The notes under the pieces are model-generated. The model was not told the DNA's origin and did no database searches. It saw only the letters and a program-made list of their open reading frames with translations. From Bacteroidaceae bacterium (GTDB lineage Bacteria > Bacteroidota > Bacteroidia > Bacteroidales > Bacteroidaceae), in NCBI GenBank assembly GCA_017617635.1, contig JAFZVW010000036.1, positions 1-52,376 of the forward strand: 52,376 bases of DNA, read 5' to 3'. The translations under genes and the position numbers were made by a program. This document shows, piece after piece, positions 15,887-24,304 of the stretch (position 1 is the stretch's first letter; each line of letters starts with the position of its first letter).

Positions 15887-16753
15887 CTACATTGCATTCC
15901 GCAAAGCCTGAGGTGACAGACCAGTGTTTCTCCGCACCCATGTACCGAAGTGCGAAGCATTCCTGAATCCCATTCGCGAAGCAATCTGCTTGATACTGAG
16001 CGAGTGCTGGCGCAAAAGCATCTTGACCTCACGCAGCAGATGCTCGTTCACAATCTCGCCCGCAGTACATCCCGACACCTGCTTGCATACACTGGAGAAA
16101 TACTTCGGAGTGATATGCAGCCGTTTCGCGTATCCGTTTACATTGTCCACCTTGTCGCCGTCACTGTTCAGCATCTCCAGGAAACGGCACATAATCAGTT
16201 CAGCTGATGTACTATGTACGACGGACGATGTACGCATATAGCTCAGGTCCTTCATATACAGTCCCAAGGAGTGGAACAGCAGCAGTATTGCACGTGACTT
16301 GTGCTCACTGTCATCCTGAGCCAGCAGTTTTCCAATTGTATTGATGTACGATGTTATCATGTTCTGCTGCCCGGGAGTCGGTGTTGCCACACTATGGCTG
16401 CGCATCAGGGCGTATCTGGCAAAATCCAGATCCGAATCCTTCATTATCCAGTCGGCATACCTTGCCGTACAGAAAAGACCAGTAACCTGCAAGTCGATAC
16501 TCATCATCAACCCCTCGACTACGTTATTGGGATTGCATACGAATACCGAGCCCTCGTTCAAGTTGTATTTCCTGTTGTCAATGATAATTGTCGCGTGTCC
16601 GCGTTTGATCATCATAAACAGAAAACCGTCTATCAGCAACTCCTTGTCCGGGAAATCGGCAATAACCTGCATGCTGTCCACAATCACTATCTCGTCATTG
16701 CAGAAGGTATAGTCACGGTTATCACTGACTTTACTGATATTAATCGTTTTCAT
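15887..16753 (-). CDS. AraC-family transcriptional regulator
   Basis: About 288 aa. The N-terminal half is cupin-like (LNEGSVFVCNPNNV) and the C-terminal half is a double helix-turn-helix: KRLHITPKYFSSVCKQVSG and ASRMGFRNASHFGTWVRRNTG..P. It is divergent from the MFP-RND-TolC operon (start 16885) and probably its regulator. ATG 16753 is preferred over the upstream GTG because the -7 box TATCTTTG covers 16759-16766; the mRNA would then be almost leaderless. A four-unit heptamer array (16208-16235) lies within the gene, in the linker between the two halves. Confidence 0.88.
   Translation of the reverse strand: MKTINISKVSDNRDYTFCNDEIVIVDSMQVIADFPDKELLIDGFLFMMIKRGHATIIIDNRKYNLNEGSVFVCNPNNVVEGLMMSIDLQVTGLFCTARYADWIMKDSDLDFARYALMRSHSVATPTPGQQNMITSYINTIGKLLAQDDSEHKSRAILLLFHSLGLYMKDLSYMRTSSVVHSTSAELIMCRFLEMLNSDGDKVDNVNGYAKRLHITPKYFSSVCKQVSGCTAGEIVNEHLLREVKMLLRQHSLSIKQIASRMGFRNASHFGTWVRRNTGLSPQALRNAM
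16208..16235. repeat. Four 7-bp repeats inside the AraC gene
   Basis: TGTACTA, TGTACGA, CGGACGA and TGTACGC lie in tandem in the hinge region of the coding sequence. Units two and three are identical to the first two units of the array at 1779-1806. Loss or gain of one unit would shift the frame. Confidence 0.7.
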
Positions 16754-16758
16754 CAGCA

Positions 16759-16766
16759 CAAAGATA
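16759..16766 (-). promoter_or_regulatory. -7 box of the AraC gene
   Basis: TATCTTTG on the minus strand lies 5 nt before ATG 16753. The predicted start of transcription falls at or next to the start codon. Confidence 0.6.
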
Positions 16767-16852
16767 GCAACTTTATTCGCAAATCAATCATAAATAAGAG
16801 AAACAGAACATTCTTGCGCACAAATGATATTCAATAACTCCTGATTTTATCA

Positions 16853-16860
16853 TATCTTTG
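16853..16860 (+). promoter_or_regulatory. -7 box of the efflux operon
   Basis: TATCTTTG on the plus strand, 24 nt before the adaptor gene's ATG. No strong -33 box is visible, which would fit a promoter that needs an activator such as the divergent AraC protein. Confidence 0.65.
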
Positions 16861-16884
16861 CAGAAAGAATCTTAATCAAGTAAT

Positions 16885-17907
16885 ATGTACAAATCGGGTA
16901 TTTTATTTATTTCTGCAATGGCATTTCTAATGTCATCCTGCTCACAAAAGGAAAAAACACAGACTGATGTCCTGAAAGTAGAGGTTGAGATTGTAAACAG
17001 TACAAATGCAGAAAGTGGTCGCCAGTATGTAGGAGTAGTTGAAGAAAATTCGAGTGTTGCATGCAGTTTTACCGGTTCTGGTGCTATCAGCAAGGTCTGC
17101 GTGGATGAAGGCCAGCATGTAAGAAAGGGCCAGTTGGTTGCGCAACTTGACGAAACCCAGGCACGTAATATGGTTCAGGCAGCGCAGGCCAGCGCCATGC
17201 AGGCACATGATGCAAAGGAACGTCTGCGTCAGTTGCACGAAAGCAATTCTTTGCCTGATATGAAATGGGTCGAGATACAGAGCCAGGTTGAACAGGCCGA
17301 AGCTCAGTTGCAACTTGCCCGGAAACATCTGGCTGAATGTTGCATATATGCTCCAACAGATGGTGTGGTTGGCAAAAAAATGCTGGATGCAGGCGAAACG
17401 GCATTACCCAGCATGCCTGTACTTACTATACTTAATATAGATAAGGTAAAAGTCAGGATAAGCATTCCTGAAAGGGAGATTGCAAGTATCAGTACGTCTA
17501 CCGCTTCAACAATATCGGTTGATGCCTTGGGAGGCAGGACTTTTTATGGAGGGACTATAGTAAAAGGTGTCCAGGCAGATGTGCTGACTCATACTTACGA
17601 CATAAAGATAGATGTGACTAATGCTGAGGGACTGCTTTTGCCTGGCATGGTTGCCAAAGTTTACATCGATGGTGTGGGTACAAATGATGGACCACTGGTA
17701 ACTGTTCCAATAAGATGTGTGCAGCAGAGTGCCGATGGCAGACTGTTTGTGTGGACTTGTGTCAATGGGAAGGCTCATCGCCAGGATATTTCTACTGGGG
17801 AGGTGTCTGGGAATCGTATAGAGATAACGGCTGGACTGAACGTTGGCGACAAGGTGATAACGGCTGGTTATCAGAAGGTGAGCGAAGGTTCGCCTGTAAC
17901 AATATAA
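16885..17907 (+). CDS. RND efflux periplasmic adaptor (MFP) lipoprotein
   Basis: A 340-aa adaptor with lipobox MSSCSQK. It has the split biotinyl-lipoyl motif (AISKVCVDEGQHVRKGQLVAQLD and later APTDGVVGKKMLDAGE), a short alpha-helical hairpin between the halves (about 85-140) and a beta-barrel domain. The adaptor bridges the inner-membrane pump and the outer-membrane channel. It is the first gene of a three-gene operon (11 nt to the pump gene). Substrate cannot be deduced. Confidence 0.93.
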   Translation: MYKSGILFISAMAFLMSSCSQKEKTQTDVLKVEVEIVNSTNAESGRQYVGVVEENSSVACSFTGSGAISKVCVDEGQHVRKGQLVAQLDETQARNMVQAAQASAMQAHDAKERLRQLHESNSLPDMKWVEIQSQVEQAEAQLQLARKHLAECCIYAPTDGVVGKKMLDAGETALPSMPVLTILNIDKVKVRISIPEREIASISTSTASTISVDALGGRTFYGGTIVKGVQADVLTHTYDIKIDVTNAEGLLLPGMVAKVYIDGVGTNDGPLVTVPIRCVQQSADGRLFVWTCVNGKAHRQDISTGEVSGNRIEITAGLNVGDKVITAGYQKVSEGSPVTI

Positions 17908-17918
17908 TCTGAAACGAA

Positions 17919-20900
17919 ATGGCTTTCAAGAACAGTAGTTGGATTGCATGGCCAATAGAGAACTATAAAATAACGGCTTTCCTGACGGGTTTGCTGTTTG
18001 TTTTTGGCTTGTATGGCATATATATGATGCCAAAGGACGAATTTCCTCCTTTTACGATACGCCAGGGTGTTGTAATTGCTGTAATGCCAGGCGCTACTTC
18101 ACAGGAAATCGAGGAACAGGTGGCACGTCCTTTGGAGCGTTATATATTTACGTATAAGGAGGTTGACCGCTCCAAGACATATTCAACCTCCAAAAACGGG
18201 ATGTGTGTGATAATGGTGCAGTTCCAGCAGGACCAGAACAATCTGGTGCCTGTGTGGAGCAAGATAAAGCATGGAATAAATGCTTTTAAGTCGCAACTGC
18301 CGGGAAGCGTGGCTGCAGTGATTGTACAAGATGATTTTGGTGATACGTCGGCATTGCTTATTACGGTGGAAAGTGACTTGCGCTCATACCGTGAACTGCA
18401 GGGGTACAGCGATGAACTGGCCGACCGTCTACGCCGGTTGCCTAGTGTGAGCAATGTTCGGCAATTTGGAGAGAAGAAGGAGCAGATAACATTGTCTGTT
18501 GATCGCAAGCGGCTGGCTGCATACGGGATTGGTCAGATGAATCTTATACGAGCTATCGAGTCACAGGGCCTGACAACCATAAGTGGAGTAGTGAGCACTC
18601 CCAGGCAGAATATTCAGATACACATTGCGCCCACGGAAAATAGCGAGCGTGAGATAGCCGACCGTATAATATACAGTGGTGCCGATGGCAAGGTTGTGAG
18701 AGTAGGTGATGTTGCTGAAGTATCACGCGAATATGATATTTCGGACTCGTACATGATGAGCAACGGTAAACGGTGTGTATTGCTGTCATTGGAGATGTTA
18801 AAGGGGAACAACATCGTGAAATATGGCGAGGATGTGGATAGAATATTGACCAAGTTCAGTGACGATTGTCTGCCTGAAGATGTGGAAATGCGACGAATTA
18901 CAGATCAGCCTCAGGTCGTTGGTCTTTCGGTGCATGATTTTCTGCGTGACCTGATTATTTCCATGTTGATAATCATAGCGGTAATGATGGTGCTTTTCCC
19001 TTTCCGTAGTGCTGTAGTTGCTGCGCTGACCATACCGCTGTCTACATTCATAAGCATCGGAATAATGTATTCCATAGGCATAGAGTTGAACATTATCTCG
19101 TTGGCGTGTCTGATAGTGGTGTTAGGTATGATTGTGGATAATTCGATTGTTGTTATAGATGGTTATTTGGAATTTCTGGGAAAAGGAATGGGTCGAGGCA
19201 AAGCTGCGATAGATAGTGTAAGACAGTACTTCTGGCCTATGCTTCTGGCCACTGTGTGCATCTGTATGATATTCTTCCCTCTGCTTTATACCATGACTGG
19301 CGAGGCGAGGGACGTTATCGGGCTTTTCCCTATAACCATTACGATTAATTTGATGGTGAGCCTTGTGGTTGCTGCTTGTGTAATACCTGTACTGAATACG
19401 ACATTCATCCACAATGTAAATGTCAAGGTGTCGGGTAAACGGGATTTGACAGACCGTGTGCAGGCAATATATGACGAGGTATTGAACTGGAACTTTCGCA
19501 ATCCATGGAAAACGATAGCAGGAGGAGTGGCCATAACCGTAATATGCATGTGTCTGTTTCCTTTGCTGAAGATGCGTCAGTTCCCGTTTGCCGACCGTAA
19601 CCAGTTTGCCGTGGAGATATATCTGCCTGAGGGTAGTGGTCTGGATGAGGCGAGTGCCATTGCGGACAGTCTCTGCAATATTCTGGCCACGGATGAACGT
19701 GTTACTGGAACCACTACGTTCATAGGTTGTTCTTCTCCACGTTTCCATGCGAGTTATGCTCCTATAATTGCGGGGAAGAATTTTGCCCAGATTATTGTAA
19801 ATACACAGGGTATAGACGAAACTCTGGCGCTTCTTGATGAATATCAGCCAATGTATTCCAACCATTGGCCACAGGCATATGTACGATTCAAGCAGATGGA
19901 TTATCTACCTGTTCCCACATACGAGTACCGCTTCTATGGTAACAATCAGGATTCGATTCAGAAGTGTGCTGAGCAGTTGATGAAGGAAATGCGCTCGTAT
20001 GATGAGTTGGAATGGGTGCATACAGATTATGACCAACCTTCGCCACATGTCGAGGTCAGGCTTGATCCTGTAGCATCGGCACAAATGGGGATTGACAGGA
20101 CATCGTCTGAGTTGCAGTTGATGCTTCAGACAGGTAAGATGCAGGTCGGCAGTATTTGGGAGAGTGGTGACGTAGACGGGGTAAGCAAAACTTACGAGAT
20201 GCCTATAGTTCTGAAAGACCGTGCTTCGGACTCGATGAAAATATCTGATGTGGGAAATACGTATCTTTCTACTTCTACAGGTGGTTCTGTGCCTCTTCGT
20301 CAGGTGGCACGCAGAGTGCAACCTGAATGGCAGCAGACAAAGATTGTTCACCGAAACGGTGAGCGTTGCATTTCGATAACAGCCGAGAGTAAGCGTGGTG
20401 TATTTGCCTTAGGTGTGCAAAAACGTATTATTAATTATATTTCCAAAATGAATCTGCCAAAGGGTGTGCGGTCTGAGATTGGTGGTGAAACAGAGAAGGA
20501 TGCCGAGACCACACCGCAGATAATCGGAGGTATAGGGCTGTCGATTGTTATTATATTCTTTTTCCTGCTGTTTAATTTCCGAAGATTCTCGATATCGTTT
20601 ATTTGCATTGCTGCCATTGGCCTGGGAATGCCTGGGGCAATAATAGGCCTTCTATTGGTAAATAAAACATTGGGATTGACTGCAATGTTCGGCTTCATCA
20701 CGCTTATGGGTATGGTAATGCGTAACGAGATTCTTATTTTTGAGCATGCCAACGAAAAGATGGCTCAGGGCTGGTCTGCCCGCGATGCTGCATACGATGC
20801 CGGCAGGCGGCGAATGATTCCAATCTTTCTGACGACTGCGACTACGGCTGTAGGTGTCATACCGATGATTATTGCTGGTAGTTCGTTCTGGATGCCTGTG

Positions 20901-21008
20901 GGTGTTACTATATTTGCCGGAGGCATAGGCATGCTTGTACTGGTAACAACGGTTTTGCCTGTTGTGTATTGGAAAGTCTATGAAAAACCAATATCAAAAA
21001 CAAAATAA
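17919..21008 (+). CDS. RND-family efflux pump, inner-membrane subunit
   Basis: A 1029-aa AcrB/MdtB-family proton-driven pump with 12 predicted membrane helices in the usual pattern: one near the N-terminus, a large periplasmic loop, a block at about 335-540 and another at about 865-1020. PGATSQEIEEQVARPLE and the helix-4 motif LGMIVDNSIVVIDG, which contains the paired acidic residues, are visible. The C-terminal half has FGFITLMGMVMRNEILIFEH. Codon use is more A/T-rich than in the porW-porX genes upstream, consistent with a different history. Confidence 0.93.
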   Translation: MAFKNSSWIAWPIENYKITAFLTGLLFVFGLYGIYMMPKDEFPPFTIRQGVVIAVMPGATSQEIEEQVARPLERYIFTYKEVDRSKTYSTSKNGMCVIMVQFQQDQNNLVPVWSKIKHGINAFKSQLPGSVAAVIVQDDFGDTSALLITVESDLRSYRELQGYSDELADRLRRLPSVSNVRQFGEKKEQITLSVDRKRLAAYGIGQMNLIRAIESQGLTTISGVVSTPRQNIQIHIAPTENSEREIADRIIYSGADGKVVRVGDVAEVSREYDISDSYMMSNGKRCVLLSLEMLKGNNIVKYGEDVDRILTKFSDDCLPEDVEMRRITDQPQVVGLSVHDFLRDLIISMLIIIAVMMVLFPFRSAVVAALTIPLSTFISIGIMYSIGIELNIISLACLIVVLGMIVDNSIVVIDGYLEFLGKGMGRGKAAIDSVRQYFWPMLLATVCICMIFFPLLYTMTGEARDVIGLFPITITINLMVSLVVAACVIPVLNTTFIHNVNVKVSGKRDLTDRVQAIYDEVLNWNFRNPWKTIAGGVAITVICMCLFPLLKMRQFPFADRNQFAVEIYLPEGSGLDEASAIADSLCNILATDERVTGTTTFIGCSSPRFHASYAPIIAGKNFAQIIVNTQGIDETLALLDEYQPMYSNHWPQAYVRFKQMDYLPVPTYEYRFYGNNQDSIQKCAEQLMKEMRSYDELEWVHTDYDQPSPHVEVRLDPVASAQMGIDRTSSELQLMLQTGKMQVGSIWESGDVDGVSKTYEMPIVLKDRASDSMKISDVGNTYLSTSTGGSVPLRQVARRVQPEWQQTKIVHRNGERCISITAESKRGVFALGVQKRIINYISKMNLPKGVRSEIGGETEKDAETTPQIIGGIGLSIVIIFFFLLFNFRRFSISFICIAAIGLGMPGAIIGLLLVNKTLGLTAMFGFITLMGMVMRNEILIFEHANEKMAQGWSARDAAYDAGRRRMIPIFLTTATTAVGVIPMIIAGSSFWMPVGVTIFAGGIGMLVLVTTVLPVVYWKVYEKPISKTK

Positions 21009-21011
21009 AGG

Positions 21012-22283
21012 ATGAAACGGATACTCTTTATTATTATAATGCTATGCGTTGCTGTATATGGAAATGCCCAACGTATCATAAATCTTGACGAGTGTCTTAA
21101 GATGGCTCGCGAAAACAACATTACGTTGAAAAATGCTGCATTGAGCATACTTGCTGCGCGTGAGCAGAAAAGTGAGGTTTATACAAAATACTTTCCTCAG
21201 ATTCAGGCTAACGTGATGGCTATACATACATTTGGTGCTTTCATGCAGGGAGGTGATGCTATACGAACATACACTGCGGCAATATCTGCAACCATGCCAC
21301 TATATGCAGGCGGACAGATTACAACCGGCAATAAACTGGCAGAACTGAATACCGACGTGGTTTCGTTACAACGGGATATTCAGGAAAGTGATGTTCTACA
21401 GAAAGTTACTGAATGTTACTGGCAGATTGCCAAAGTGAAGTATAACTTGAATACCATTAGTGCTGCAGAAAAACAGGTTGACGAGGTGGAACGCCAGGTA
21501 GAGAATATGGTCAAGGCAGGCATTACAACCCGAAATGACCTTTTGAGAGTACAGATACGTAAGCAGGAGCTGGCATCTAATCGCCTGCAGTTAGAGAATG
21601 CACAACACATTCTACGTATGCTGCTGGCACAGCAAATAGGATGTGCAGGCGAGGATATAGATATATCTGCTACGGATACGGAAACTGTAATCAATCCAGA
21701 TGAAGTGCATGTTTCTGTATTGGATGCAGTCAATGTGCGCAATGAATTATCGTTGGCAGCCAAGGGTGTAGAAGCATCGCGTCTGCAGATTCGTCAAGAG
21801 CGCGGCAAACTGTTACCGACAATAGGTGTTGGAGTCACTGGTTTTAATTATGGTATAGGTGGATTGCCTGATGTTTTAGGATATTACGTTAAAACCAATG
21901 CAACAAATGGGCTTGCACTGGGAAGCCTGAGTGTTCCCATAACCGCATGGTGGGGCGGAACTCATGCAATCAAACGTAGGAAGATGGCCTTGCAGCAGTC
22001 GCGGAACGTATTGCAGCAGACACGCGAGCAACTGGCCATTGACATAGAAAGTGCGTGGTCCTCACTTCAGGAGAGTTACAAACAGATAGAGATTGCGCGT
22101 ACTGGGGTTGCACAGGCGGAGGAGAACCTTCGTATCTCCATGAATGCCTATCGGGTGGGTACAGAGACACTGACAAACTTGTTGGATGCGGAAACACTGA
22201 ACAGAAAAATGCAGGACGGTCTGTCGGCAGCTATAGCTGATTATCAGGTGAAGATGTCTGATTACATCAGGAAAACAAGATAG
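21012..22283 (+). CDS. TolC-family outer-membrane channel
   Basis: A 423-aa outer-membrane efflux protein with a signal peptide (MKRILFIIIMLCVAVYGNAQ), two long heptad-rich helical segments and a repeat structure typical of TolC. It starts 3 nt after the pump gene and completes the tripartite system. It converges on tsaE, with 4 nt between stops. Confidence 0.92.
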   Translation: MKRILFIIIMLCVAVYGNAQRIINLDECLKMARENNITLKNAALSILAAREQKSEVYTKYFPQIQANVMAIHTFGAFMQGGDAIRTYTAAISATMPLYAGGQITTGNKLAELNTDVVSLQRDIQESDVLQKVTECYWQIAKVKYNLNTISAAEKQVDEVERQVENMVKAGITTRNDLLRVQIRKQELASNRLQLENAQHILRMLLAQQIGCAGEDIDISATDTETVINPDEVHVSVLDAVNVRNELSLAAKGVEASRLQIRQERGKLLPTIGVGVTGFNYGIGGLPDVLGYYVKTNATNGLALGSLSVPITAWWGGTHAIKRRKMALQQSRNVLQQTREQLAIDIESAWSSLQESYKQIEIARTGVAQAEENLRISMNAYRVGTETLTNLLDAETLNRKMQDGLSAAIADYQVKMSDYIRKTR

Positions 22284-22287
22284 TTGT

Positions 22288-22719
22288 TTAGCCTATCTCG
22301 ACTAACCGGGTATCGTCGGGTTGCTGGGTTATTTTTACGGGGACTGTGTCCTGTGGCAGGTATTGCTCTACAAGTTCGGGCCATTCCATCAGGCAGAGAT
22401 TGCCGCTGTAGATGTATTCGTCGAATCCTATATCGAGGATTTCCTCGGGACGGCGTATGCGGTAGAAATCGAAGTGGTATATGGGTTGTGAGGCGAGGGC
22501 GGCAAGATGCTTGGGCAGAATGCCGGACCGGTATTCGTTGACAATTGCAAAGGTAGGGCTTGTGACGTCGTCCCTGACGCCAAGCTGCTGGCATATCGCA
22601 CGGATGAAAGTGGTCTTGCCTACTCCCATATTGCCATAGAAGGCGAACAGGCGTCTGTCGCCTATGTTGTCGACAAATGTCCGGGCTGCCTGTGTTATGT
22701 CCTGTAGTGTGAATTGCAT
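22288..22719 (-). CDS. tsaE: tRNA threonylcarbamoyladenosine synthesis ATPase TsaE
   Basis: A P-loop ATPase of about 143 aa with Walker A GNMGVGKTT, an SPTFAIVNEY block, HFDFYR and LMEWPE. TsaE works with TsaB and TsaD to place t6A at position 37 of ANN-decoding tRNAs. I start at ATG 22719 (MQFTLQDI) because the preceding 37 codons belong to the overlapping end of pssA. It is the last gene of the psd-pssA-tsaE cluster. In relatives it often lies next to porX, which here is 6 kb away across the efflux module. Confidence 0.92.
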   Translation of the reverse strand: MQFTLQDITQAARTFVDNIGDRRLFAFYGNMGVGKTTFIRAICQQLGVRDDVTSPTFAIVNEYRSGILPKHLAALASQPIYHFDFYRIRRPEEILDIGFDEYIYSGNLCLMEWPELVEQYLPQDTVPVKITQQPDDTRLVEIG

Positions 22720-23457
22720 AATGACAGGACTATGTACCATAGTATTATTGCGGCAAAGCAGCTTTCTGCGAGCAGCAGGCAGGGAAGGCAGCCTGCGAGG
22801 AAAATGTACTTGACTTTGTTGTCTGCCCAACTGAGGTTTTTGAACTTGAGGGAGAATAGTGGTATCTCGGCAACAAGCAGGAACGAGAACATGAGCATGA
22901 AGAGAAAGAGGAACACGGCATTGAACTTGGGACTTACCAGAAATGCGTGCTGGCCGAGAATGAGGCTGCCCCAGAAAAGGGCGTTGGCGGGTGTCGGGAG
23001 TCCGATGAAACTGGTCGCCTGACGTGTGTCAAGGTTGAACTTGGCAAGTCTCAAAGCCGAGAAGGCAGCCATGATGAAGGCGGTATATGGAAGGGCGTTA
23101 CGAAGTGAAAAGTGAAAAATTCATTGATGCGAGCGGCTCGGGGTACTGGACTTCCTGGAAGAGGGTGAATAGCATCATGGATGGTGCTACGCCGAATGTG
23201 ACTACGTCTGCCAACGAGTCGAGTTCCTTGCCTATGGGCGATGATACGCCAAGGGCGCGGGCGGCCATTCCGTCAAAGAAGTCAAAGACTGCTCCGAGCA
23301 GGATAAAGGCAACAGCCAGGGCATAGTGAGTCATTCTCATACGGAATGACACAGGATTATCCAGCAGGTATACCGATGCCAGCAGGGCGTTGCTAGTGGC
23401 TATGCAGCCGCAAATCAGGTTGCAGCAAGTTATGATGTTGGGAATGTGCTTTTTCAC
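22695..23457 (-). pseudogene. pssA: CDP-diacylglycerol-serine O-phosphatidyltransferase, frameshifted
   Basis: Two adjacent reading frames together make one PssA. The N-terminal piece (23457-23098, 119 aa) holds the CDP-alcohol phosphotransferase signature D-x2-DG-x2-AR-x8-G-x3-D-x3-D (DFFDGMAARALG...GKELDSLADV). The C-terminal piece (to 22695) continues ALPYTAFIMAAFSALRLAKFNLD with the remaining membrane helices. The break lies at a tandem 7-bp repeat (23105-23118). Deleting one copy joins the frames as ASMNFSLRNALPYTAF. PssA makes phosphatidylserine for the adjacent psd. Its start overlaps the psd stop (ATGA). It could be a true mutation, a phase-variable state or a base-calling error. Confidence 0.8.
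23105..23118. repeat. Two-copy 7-bp repeat at the pssA frameshift
   Basis: GTGAAAA occurs at 23105-23111 and 23112-23118, with a partial third copy on each side (GAA before, AATTC after). It lies exactly where the two halves of pssA change frame. Confidence 0.8.
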
Positions 23458-24152
23458 GATAGATTCGCAATAATTGTTTCGTTGCCGGTGGTTTTCTGTC
23501 CGAGTGTGACGTTGACCTTGGTGCCCAGTGGCAGATATACGTCCACGCGGCTGCCGAACTTGATGAAGCCCATGTGTTCGTCAATATAGCATTCCTCGCC
23601 TTCCTCCAGGTATGTGACTATGCGCCGTGCCATGGCTCCGGCAATCTGGCGTACCAGAATGTCTGTGCCTTCGGGGGTGGTGATAACAACGGTACTGCGC
23701 TCGTTTTCGGTACTGGCCTTGGGGAGCCATGCGGCCTTGAAGCGCCCGTTGTGGTGTACGACCTTGCGGACGATGCCTTCGACTGGAACCCAGTTGGCGT
23801 GTACGTTAAAAAGGCTCATGAATATGCTGACCATAATGCGGCGGTCGTGGAAGTATTCGTTCTCCTCGACTTCCTCGACGACAACGACTTTGCCGTCGGC
23901 CGGTGCTACGACTATGCGCTGTGTGTCGTCGCCTGCAAAGCGGCGTACCGGGCACTGGAAGAAATTGAGGACTACGAGGTATACTGCGACGCATACACCG
24001 AGCACGATGTAGCAGCATGTGGGGCAGAGGTGGTGGAGGAAGAAGAACATGAGTGCATTGAAGGCGGCAAGTGCCACGAATCCGGTTATGAGTGTTGTTG
24101 TGCCTTCGTGATGCAGTCGTATCTTACGTAATTTACGGAGTTTTTTTCCCAT
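23454..24152 (-). CDS. psd: Phosphatidylserine decarboxylase proenzyme
   Basis: About 232 aa of the short Psd type. Two N-terminal membrane helices precede the catalytic domain with [25 protein letters not shown] and the self-cleavage site [10 protein letters not shown], where the serine becomes the pyruvoyl group. It converts phosphatidylserine to phosphatidylethanolamine. ATG 24152 is chosen because the -7 box TATCTTTG (24174-24181) overlaps the upstream TTG start. First gene of psd-pssA-tsaE; its substrate should come from the frameshifted pssA next door. Confidence 0.93.
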   Translation of the reverse strand: MGKKLRKLRKIRLHHEGTTTLITGFVALAAFNALMFFFLHHLCPTCCYIVLGVCVAVYLVVLNFFQCPVRRFAGDDTQRIVVAPADGKVVVVEEVEENEYFHDRRIMVSIFMSLFNVHANWVPVEGIVRKVVHHNGRFKAAWLPKASTENERSTVVITTPEGTDILVRQIAGAMARRIVTYLEEGEECYIDEHMGFIKFGSRVDVYLPLGTKVNVTLGQKTTGNETIIANLS

Positions 24153-24173
24153 GTGGTTGTTCTGAAATTTGGA

Positions 24174-24181
24174 CAAAGATA
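24174..24181 (-). promoter_or_regulatory. -7 box of psd-pssA-tsaE
   Basis: TATCTTTG on the minus strand, 21 nt before ATG 24152. Confidence 0.65.
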
Positions 24182-24278
24182 ATAATTATATATTAGAAAT
24201 GAGTAAAAGCGTGAGGCTTTTTTGTTGTCTGACATTAAAAAAAACATAACGTGACGAGAGGGTGTCGGATAAAAAGTG

Positions 24279-24286
24279 TATCTTTA
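24279..24286 (+). promoter_or_regulatory. Likely -7 box of dnaE
   Basis: TATCTTTA differs from TAnnTTTG only at the last base and lies 18 nt before the dnaE start. Confidence 0.45.
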
Positions 24287-24304
24287 CGCCTAAAACGGTA
24301 AGGC

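Noticed and set aside
22719-22830. Longer N-terminus of TsaE
   Set aside because: These codons overlap the end of pssA on the same strand and are Arg/Pro-rich without similarity to TsaE; ATG 22719 gives the normal length.
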